A DNA stretch of 64,000 nucleotides from Allomyces macrogynus ATCC 38327. Its lineage: Eukaryota > Blastocladiomycota > Blastocladiomycetes > Blastocladiales > Blastocladiaceae. The stretch's first letter is position 1. Each line of letters begins with the position of its first letter. The notes beneath the pieces are model-generated. The model was not told where the DNA came from and made no database searches. It saw only the letters and a list, made by a program, of their open reading frames with translations. Positions 57,201 to 64,000 of this stretch are shown one piece after another. The position numbers were made by a program, and so were the translations under genes. The DNA is taken from the NCBI GenBank assembly GCA_000151295.1, contig GG745328.1:1239585-1303584 (forward strand). Reading direction: 5' to 3'.

Positions 57201-60200
57201 GTGTCCTTGAGATGATGAGATTGATGGGTTCAGCACGCCCAACGTAATGTCGAATCGAGCGGTGGTCGATAAGCCGGTGTTCCGGGTGCAAATGCCCGTC
57301 GCGGTCCCAACACTTGAGCGTGAACGGGTGCGGCGGACTCGTCGCGATAGACGCCGAGTCCGGGCTCGTTCTGCCGTCCTTGGGATCGCTTGCGCATGCT
57401 TCAAGCACCTCGACGACATTGTACTTTTCGGCAATCCGCTGTACGATGCGGTGCACGACCTCCATCGCGTCGCACGACATGGTCTTGACAGCCTGGTCCG
57501 ACGGGAAATGCACGCGGATCGGGATGCGACCGTTCGTTTCCTTGAGCTTGGCCGTGAGCCAGTGCGGTAAATCGCTGCGGTCGAGGTACCGCGGCAGCCG
57601 CTCCGTCTTGGCGGCGCGGCGCACGTTCCACCAGTTGGTGCGCACGCGCTCGACGGCCGCTCGTTGTCGCGACAGCTCAAAACAGTGGGGCGACACGTCG
57701 AGCAGCGAGGCAATATCGGGCGGCAGCGGGCCAGGCCTTTCTATCGGTGATGGGCCGAGCACGAGGCGACAATCGTGTTTCGACATTAGCGCCGCGAGCG
57801 TCGATTGCTGCAGCGCCATGGACTCGTCGGAAATGAGCACAGGAATGCCGAGCGTTGGGTGCGTGTAGCTCAGGAACCACTCGGCGGAAGAGGCATCATC
57901 GGAGGGTGACTCGCCTCTCCACAACTCGGCCAAAGCGAGAGCCTTGACCGCCGCAAATGAGTCGGTCCCCAAAAAGCTGCCCACCGACATTCTCTCAACC
58001 CCCATGACCGTAGCTGTGACCGTGACATGGAACGGCTCGCTCCCCGCAAACGAAATCGCGGCAACGCAATCCGGCCGCGTGCGCCGCGTCGCCGTGGGCC
58101 CCGCCTCGTCGGCCTCGATGAGTGCGTCAGGTGCAGCCAGCCGGTTCACGGTCCAGCCCAGTTGCCCAGCCCCGGCAGAGAGCGACGTATTCGTGCCGAC
58201 ACTGCTTGACCTCCGACGCTTCTTGAGCACGTCCGACATGTGCATTTCGCGCACCAGGTCCTCGACTGTGACCACGCGCGGCTGCCGCATCGCCAAGTGC
58301 CCGAGCGATAGCCGGCGCTTGCCCTTGTTCCCGATCTCCTCCTTTTCGCGCACGAGCATCGTCAAGGTATCTTCGATCTCGACGTGGCCGTCGAAAATAT
58401 CTTCGAGTTCCGGCACGTCACCGAGGACACTATCGGTACCGAGCAGCCGCGGCTCTTGGCCGTCCGACAAGTCGAGGTACAGGGCGAAATTGCGCTCCTC
58501 AAACGCCTCGCCGACGAGCGCCTTGAGCTTCGCGAGCCCGCGGCTCAAGACAACCGCCGCCGTCGTAATAGGCGTGATGCGCACATTCGTCACGACGCCC
58601 TTGGGCAAAACGACGCGAACACTCGGTGTGCGAATCGTCATGCAGTTGACGTGCATTGGCGGCGGGACCGCGGCGCGTGTGAGCGTCGCGTACTGGCGCG
58701 GCGGCGCCACGTCGTCCGTCTCTTCCTCGGACGAATCCGAGTCGTCGACGCAGTCGTCCAGGGCCGGGGTCGTGCACACGACGCGAAACAGCAGTGGCTC
58801 GTCGTGCAAGAAGTGGTCGAGCTCGGCAATCAGAATGTGGCCCAAGAGCGGGACTTTACCCGTCACGTCGTCATCCATCGAGTCGACTTGGTGCAGCTCG
58901 AAATCGTCCTTGGTGCAGTCGGCATTGAAAATGCGCTTGAGCTTGAGCGCACACTTCTCGAGCACCGACTCGACCGTCGCGTCGGGCGAAATGGGCAAGT
59001 TGGTGCATATCCCCTTGGGCAAATCGAGCCGAATGAACCGCGTCGTGATGAGCGACTTAGACCCGCCGACACTGCTGGGTATCTGCAGGCCCACGGGCTC
59101 GGGCGCAGCAATCGACCCCTCACCCGACTTGAGCGGGACCAGCTCCGAATTGCGCCGCGACCGGTAGGCCTGCGATGCCGTGGAGAGACGCCGAAGAAGT
59201 GCCGAGTCGTCGGTGCGGTAAGCTTCAATCAGAGAAAACAGGTCTTCGGGATCGTCCTCGACGGTCCCGACCACGGGGACCGGAGAGAGCAATGCCCTGT
59301 TCGGCTGGACCGTCTGCGTCTGGTGCTTGAGAATAAACGTCGGCTCAAGATTCTGCGCAATACAACTCTCGACGTACGACAAGTGCTCAACCACGGCCGC
59401 GGCGCCAAACGTAATGCGCTGATCTGGGTCCGTGAAGACCATATCGTCGACCGACTCGGACAAGACGCGCCGCGCCTTGACGAGCACTATTTCGAGCAAC
59501 TGCGCGACAGTGGTCCCGGGACTGCACGCGACGTGCGTCGAGTGCGCCGGGCTAATGACGACCTTGATAATGAGCACGCCCGACGCCGAGCGCTTCACGT
59601 CCTTCGGCAGGCCCGTGCCAAGCGCCGGCGCGGTCGAGTAGTCGCGCAAAATGGACAGCGGCGACGCCGGCACCGAGTCAGAGCGAGACACCCGGCCAGT
59701 AGCAGCGGACGCGGCGGCAACTGCAGCGGCCATGGCCATGGACCCGAACCCAGGCCGCGTATGTCCGTTTGGCGAGGTTCGTTTCGCGAGGGACAAGTTC
59801 GACCCGGCGAGTGACGACGGCGTGGATCCCTGCAGTTCCGAGTCCGAATGGGTCGGCGACGGGATCTCCAGCTTGAGCGGGAGCACCGCTGATGATGCAC
59901 AGGTCGAGGTGACGCGCGACCGCGTTTCGCCCTCGGCCTGGTCGGGCGATGCGTCGGCCAAGGGCGTCTGCTGCGACAGCGTTGAGGACCGATGTCTCCG
60001 CGCCTTGCGATGCATGCTACCGTCCGAGCCGCTGCCCAAATGGAACACGTTGAGAAACGACGGGAGCGAGGTGGAGATAGACCCTTGACCGGAACCACCG
60101 CGGCGACGATTGGTCACGGGAAGCAGGCGGAATTGGGGCACGACGTTGGCCTCTTGACACCGACCGACGTAGGCGCTCGACGTGATGAATTGCGCCAGGT

Positions 60201-60680
60201 CCACGTCCTAGCAAGGCCGGTGTCCCGAGCGCGAGAGGTCAGCGCCACCTGTTGCCAATCGATAAGACGCGCGCGGCGCGCACAATGTGCGATAAAACGC
60301 ACTTTGCCGTCAGGATCCACGAGTCCAAACGAGTCGAGGCTCTCGGGAAGGCAACCCATTGTCTAAACATAATTGAACCCATCTATTCTGTCAACGCCAT
60401 TTTCTTGATCAAACGCAATCACTCCACTGCGCTGATCACCCACCCTTAGCTTGGCCAAAGCCGCGTCGAGAATGGCTTCGAGCCGCGCGCGCCGGTCGAC
60501 GCTCAGCGCCGTGACAATGTCGTAATACTGCACGCGCGCGACAAGAATGCCGCTTTCGGAACCATGGCGGGCTAAGCTCGAGCTGCTCGATGACGGTGGT
60601 GGTGCCGGCGCGGCGGCCGAGCCAGAATCGGCGAGCGGCAGGCCCGACTTGCGGCGTGCACTCCTGAGGAGCGACGCCAT
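54228..60680 (-). CDS. class-I-like phosphoinositide 3-kinase catalytic subunit with repeated beta-grasp domains
   Basis: Lipid kinase phosphorylating the 3-position of phosphoinositides. Exons: 60680-60444, 60362-60249, 60207-56273, 56189-55931, 55856-54228; 2057 residues, about twice human p110. Order (approximate): N-terminus 1-320 with Ser-rich linker; beta-grasp-like module 322-409; related modules at 505-595 (IRLDLPKGICTNLPISPDAT) and 640-740 (VRVVLPKGVVTNVRITPITT); ABD-like module 830-935; RBD 1013-1120 (IPIRVHFPSDQAVKTMSCDA); C2 1184-1343 (DSVYVEAAVYFAGKPLCASV); helical PIK domain to ~1515 (FWTIKAEMDNSN); kinase domain to the end with YKSGDDLRQDSL, GIGDRHNDNLM and HIDFGHFLGNIKRKFGIRRE. 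The basic activation loop KRKFGIRRERAPF suits PIP2, i.e. class I. A 125-residue Ala/Ser-rich insert interrupts the N-lobe. The 41-nt second intron is very short. Confidence 0.9.
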
Positions 60681-61148
60681 GGCGGAGACGTGGGGAACTT
60701 TTCGGAACCGGTTGATGAAAGCCGCTGCATCAAGTTACTGTCTTCGTCGCGGTCATTTGGTGGGTCAACGGTCAAGTGATCGATTATGCTGCTGTTGCGG
60801 GTGGCCAACTTGGAAAAATGCAGCTTTGCGATTCAGCTACAAATGGTCTCCCCACGTGCGATCTGGCGTGATCGCATCCGAGTTTTATGATCCTGCCTTC
60901 GAACCTAGACGTCGCGCCCGCTTCTTTTCACAACATTGACGTTGCCGCTGGCACATTTGCCAACACGGCAACCAGGTCGAGGACAGGAGCAGTCCGTATA
61001 AAAAACGGTTCGATTCATTATGGGCCCCCGTAGTTCCACCAGCAACCAGCCGACTCGCAATCAGTCCCAACACCACCGCTTTGCCTTTCTCGACGACGAC
61101 GTTGTCATGCGGTCCCGCCGCGCAGCTGCCATTCACTTCCCTCATCGC
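60681..61148. other. intergenic region
   Basis: Between the PI3-kinase start and the tetraspanin stop, both on the minus strand. It presumably carries the PI3-kinase promoter. No other gene supported. Confidence 0.5.
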
Positions 61149-62213
61149 CTACTCGTCCCCGTCCTCGAACGGCGTCTCAAAGTTGTATCGCTTCTCCTTG
61201 GACCGCTCGCGCTCGGCCAGCGCGAGCTGCCGCGCCTCGTCCAGCAGCTCCGTCTCGCGCGCGTCGTCGGCCAGCTGCGCAAAGTAGACGAGCATTCCCG
61301 CGGCCACCAGGCAGAACGTCTAAGGAGAGAACCAAATGTCATTGTACCATCTCAACCGGTGACGGCCGGACAGACGGATGAATTGAGCGAGGCGCACCTC
61401 AATGACACCGAGCGCAATCGCCGTCGTCGCAATCGTGCCGATCCCCTGCGTGAACTTCTGCTTCATCGACTGGATGCACGGCGTCGTGGTCGGGCACGCG
61501 TCGGGCACGGCCATTTCTGAGCTATCGTGCAAGCCGCAGCACTTGAGGTACTTTTGGATGCGCCGCAGCACCGACTGGTCAGTCTCGTAGGCGTTGGTCC
61601 ACGCTTGCGTAATGTAGTATTCGACCTAGATCAGCGCAGACGTGAGCAACTTGGTCGGCCAGGAGAACGAGCAACGTGAGAGCAGAAACGCGAACATCTT
61701 CCTTGTGGCTCGCCGCGACGGCCCCGAGGACGATTTGGCCAAAAATGAGCAGCGTCAGGAGAATAAAGTAGATCCGGATGAACAGACGTGCTTCGTTCGC
61801 GACGCCAAAGCACCCTGGAATCCGGCCAACGCCAAGGAATCGTCAGTTCCCGGTCCAGATCAAGTCCCGACCTGGGGGGGGGGGGGGGGGGCTAAACCGC
61901 GTACCGACGAGCGAGACGACGGCAACGACCAGGCCCAGGAGAATGCACGAGAGCGGGAGGTTCGACGACACGATCCCCACGACCGAGTCGCTCGAGTATC
62001 CGTAGATGCCGACCGCCAACAGGCCCACGGACGCGAGCTAGAGTAAAGTTCCGTGAGCTCGTGGCAACACTTGGAGACGAGAAGTGTCCTTCTCCACAGC
62101 AGCCACCATACCAGAGACAGGACGTTCACGAGGAGCATGGCATTCTTGAGAATGAAGATGGTGCCGCGGATGCGGCGGAGCCGAGAAAACCACGCGGCAA
62201 TGGATCTCGCCAT
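61149..62213 (-). CDS. tetraspanin-like four-TM protein
   Basis: Exons 62213-62112, 62037-61905, 61814-61696, 61625-61398 and 61319-61149 encode 250 residues. TM1 is ILKNAMLLVNVLSLLLASVG, TM2 LSCILLGLVVAVVSLVGCFG, TM3 LFIRIYFILLTLLIFGQIVL, TM4 TFCLVAAGMLVYFAQ. The large loop has the tetraspanin CCG motif (QKYLKCCGLHD) followed by two more Cys (VPDACPTTTPC), giving the two conserved disulfides. TM2 ends VGCFG, as in animal tetraspanins. The C-tail is charged (RERSKEKRYNFETPFEDGDE). Tetraspanins organise membrane microdomains; fungal members act in polarised growth and infection structures. The second intron contains the 18-base C run, and the third (61626-61695) was placed to join KED with VEYYITQAW. 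Confidence 0.85.
61874..61891. repeat. poly-G/C tract (18 nt) inside an intron
   Basis: Eighteen consecutive G on the plus strand, i.e. an 18-C run within the second intron (61815-61904) of the minus-strand tetraspanin gene. Confidence 0.9.
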
Positions 62214-62882
62214 GTTTTCGGAAAGACGGCGGGGATTCTTCGAGCAGTAGGAGGTCTTGAGAGTTGACGTGCGCGTTTCAGCACGCGTTGCGGTGGGTGC
62301 AAGGGCGAGCACAGGGACGACCAGCGTGGTCCACGCTTCGAATGCGACAAGTTGCGGGGAGTTAGACAGAGCTCGAAGGGAGCGGAGAGCCGGTATAATA
62401 AGCTGCAGCTTAGGATGAAGACGACTGCACCGAGTCGGCAGCGCGGCAGTCGAGAGTAAGAACACAACGTCGCGCTTCAAAGCTCGCAACGCGTCTGATC
62501 AAGTTGATTTTAAAGCCCGTGACCGGCCATGCGCGATTGTATATTTCGCATCTCGATTCTCGACCAACCGCTCGCGGCCCGTCGCTTTCTGATCGACCCA
62601 CTCTCCCCAACTCTCTGCAACTGCTCGCATCCGTGCCGGTCTCGTCGTTTCTGAACCAAGTACCGGATCCTGTCCGCAACGCCGCGCTACCCGCCCCTCG
62701 CCACGTCGTCGGTGCCCCCCGTTTCGCGACGTGAAGTGTTAACCCGGTCCCGGCACTTTTCCGCAAGATTTGCTCGCGCAACGTCTCCTTTCTTGTCCAT
62801 TTCGCGCGCTTGACCGCCGTTCGGCCCCGACGCGTCCTCGAGTGTTTCGGTCTCTGCTGGACCCGTTCGTACTCGCCTAAGA
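62214..62882. other. divergent intergenic region
   Basis: Between the tetraspanin and PIERCE1-like starts, about 670 bp, likely a two-sided promoter. Open frames on both strands lack motifs. Confidence 0.5.
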
Positions 62883-63366
62883 ATGTCCAACGCTGCAAAC
62901 AAGGCTCCGCCGTCTTTGGCCGTCGCCGGCGCACCCGTTCCCGCCAATTCTGCGGCCGCGGCGCCGAGCGCTCCGTCTTCCGTCGAATCTGGGCCGGGCA
63001 AGAAGGGCGCCGAGGAGATCCAGCCACCGGCAAGTTTCGTCGGTCCGCATCTTGTCTTCGCACGCTTCCATCTGGGAGAACGACACTCACGCGTCGCGAA
63101 TCGTGCAGGTCCCGTCATGCCCAAGGTCCAGCACCCGTTGTTCACGACCACGGCCAACGACTACGGCAGCACGCCAGCATCCAACTTTCCGGGGCGGTAC
63201 ACTGTGAGCCAAAAGTTTACCGAGGTACGGCTCGCGCTCGTTGTTGTGCTCGTTTGCGTTGCGTCGACCGGGAACTGACCATTTTTGCTTCCATCTTGCG
63301 TTGTAGCACTTGAGTCGGTCGGGCCTGTACCGCAACTACTCGCTCAACACCAAGATTTCGCCGTGA
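62883..63366 (+). CDS. PIERCE1/2-like microtubule inner protein
   Basis: Exons 62883-63033, 63109-63224 and 63307-63366 encode 108 residues. After a Pro/Ala-rich start (MSNAANKAPPSLAVAGAPVP) the conserved part reads MPKVQHPLFTTTANDYGSTP, then GRYTVSQKFTEHLSRSGLYR and NYSLNTKISP at the C-terminus. The order YGS, then F-(S/T)-x-x-L, then G-(M/L)-(F/Y)-(R/Q)-N-x-(S/T)-L-N is that of Piercer of microtubule wall proteins, which sit inside the doublet microtubules of motile cilia. The junction KFTE/HLSR falls inside the motif and is supported by GTACGG and TTGTAG signals. The first intron (GTTTCG donor) is less certain. Its presence implies a flagellated stage. Confidence 0.75.
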
Positions 63367-63675
63367 CTTGTGGATGGAGAGGGGAAGAGAGGGGAGGGAC
63401 TCATAAGGGATAGCGGTCTGACATTCTTCTGATATGTCTTGTCGGTGCGGGAGTTTGTTGTGCATGTGAGCGAATCGAGAAGCGCAAATGACGCGCTGAA
63501 CGTCAAGTGCGAACCAAACTGGATCAAATCAAAAGTCCTGTTGGTTTTCAACAAATAATCAATCGTTTCCTGGTATTTCGCCCGATCTTTCCAGTGCAAG
63601 CCCTCCGAAATCACTCCTCGTCCAGTCCAATGTCCCAGTTCTCTACACCCTCTCTCCCTCTCCATCGCGGCACCG
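63367..63675. other. convergent 3' intergenic region
   Basis: About 310 bp between the PIERCE1-like and AGC-kinase stop codons. Nothing coding was recognised. Confidence 0.55.
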
Positions 63676-64000
63676 CTACTTCGACTGCAGCACGCTCGTC
63701 CCAAACACGCTCCCGCTCACCCCATCCGCGGCCCCACCCGCCAACTCGCTCGTCGGCACGTACGTGAACCCGGCAAACTGGCCCTGCACCGTTTGTGAGA
63801 GCACGCTCTCATTCACGACCGAGTCGCACGGCACCTCGTTCGTAAACTCTTGATCAAAGTTGGACGTGTCAAACGCATTCTCCACCGTGGGCTTGAACGG
63901 CGGTGTGATCGCGCGACGGTAGAGCGCGTCCCAATCGATAGGCGCCCAGAACTCGTGCGCCTTGATTTCAGCAGCGCCCTTGGCACCGAGCCGCTTGTCC
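63676..64000 (-). CDS. AGC-family protein kinase, C-terminal part
   Basis: Right-edge partial gene; only the last 107 codons are present. The frame reads DKRLGAKGAAEIKAHEFWAP then IDWDALYRRAITPPFKPTVE, the end of an AGC kinase domain and its PPFKP tail motif, followed by NFDQEFTNEVPCDSVV and the hydrophobic motif FAGFTY, a phosphorylatable F-x-x-F-T-Y. The tail structure suits the SGK/Akt/PKC/S6K branch, typically controlled by TORC2 or TORC1 and PDK1. Near EVPCDS, where the turn-motif Thr-Pro is usual, no TP dipeptide occurs. The catalytic residues lie beyond the window. Confidence 0.85.
   Translation of the reverse strand, partial: DKRLGAKGAAEIKAHEFWAPIDWDALYRRAITPPFKPTVENAFDTSNFDQEFTNEVPCDSVVNESVLSQTVQGQFAGFTYVPTSELAGGAADGVSGSVFGTSVLQSK

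Noticed and set aside
54894..59814. Long plus-strand frames across the PI3-kinase locus
   Set aside because: They are Arg/Ala-rich or Ser/Thr-rich antisense shadows caused by high GC. The minus strand has conserved kinase, C2 and RBD motifs throughout.
61626..61670. 25-nt intron in the tetraspanin gene joining LLADQ to VEYYITQ
   Set aside because: Too short for splicing. A 70-nt intron with donor GTTCGC gives a better tetraspanin alignment (SHKED to VEYYITQ).

Overview
The window looks like nuclear DNA of a GC-rich, gene-dense zoosporic (flagellated) fungus; Blastocladiomycota or Chytridiomycota is my best guess, by inference only. Fungal traits are a CaaX-tailed Chs4/Skt5-type chitin-synthase activator, a Dsc2/UBAC2 rhomboid pseudoprotease, an Oms1-like methyltransferase and an Mmt-like metal transporter. 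A PIERCE1-like ciliary microtubule protein points to a motile flagellum, and a class-I-type PI3-kinase and a tetraspanin fit an early-diverging lineage. Most genes carry short introns (about 40-135 nt). Their 5' splice sites are mostly GTRCG rather than GTRAG.

Layout, left to right. 0-4 kb: left-edge gene fragment and CHS4 (-). 4-7.6 kb: HLTF/Rad5-type SNF2-RING ATPase (+). 7.9-11.5 kb: two-domain FtsX/MacB-type permease (-). 12-13.1 kb: UBA-rhomboid Dsc2 (+). 13.2-15.3 kb: ADA2 (-). 15.4-16.8 kb: acidic protein of unknown function (-). 17.3-20.3 kb: intronless 1014-residue protein with a degenerate kinase fold (+). 21-29.7 kb: giant USP9X/FAF-like deubiquitinase (+). 29.8-32.6 kb: acylphosphatase (-) and homeobox gene (+). 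33-35.8 kb: OMS1-like (-) and mitochondrial release factor 1 (+), divergent. 35.9-40.5 kb: LRR/F-box-like, YEATS (Yaf9/GAS41) and Seh1 genes (all -). 41-44.8 kb: Gln/Pro-rich protein and GATA factor (+). 45.5-48.1 kb: small unknown protein (-) and CDF transporter (+). 49.6-52.2 kb: acetyl-CoA synthetase (+). 52.3-53.8 kb: unknown protein (-). 54.2-60.7 kb: 2057-residue PI3-kinase (-). 61.1-62.2 kb: tetraspanin (-). 62.9-63.4 kb: PIERCE1-like protein (+). 63.7 kb to the right edge: C-terminus of an AGC kinase (-).

No rRNA, canonical tRNA, CRISPR array, transposase or phage gene was seen. Several genes share broad themes (chromatin: HLTF, ADA2, YEATS, homeobox, GATA; mitochondria: OMS1, release factor, CDF; flagellum: PIERCE1-like), but the order is that of an ordinary eukaryotic chromosome, not an operon.

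At three places (about 11.22, 21.44 and 41.43 kb) two clearly coding frames adjoin with no usable intron between them. These are most simply one-base assembly errors and are flagged. Exon structures were built by hand from splice signals, frame continuity and family conservation. Coordinates inside genes with no recognised homologue are less certain.
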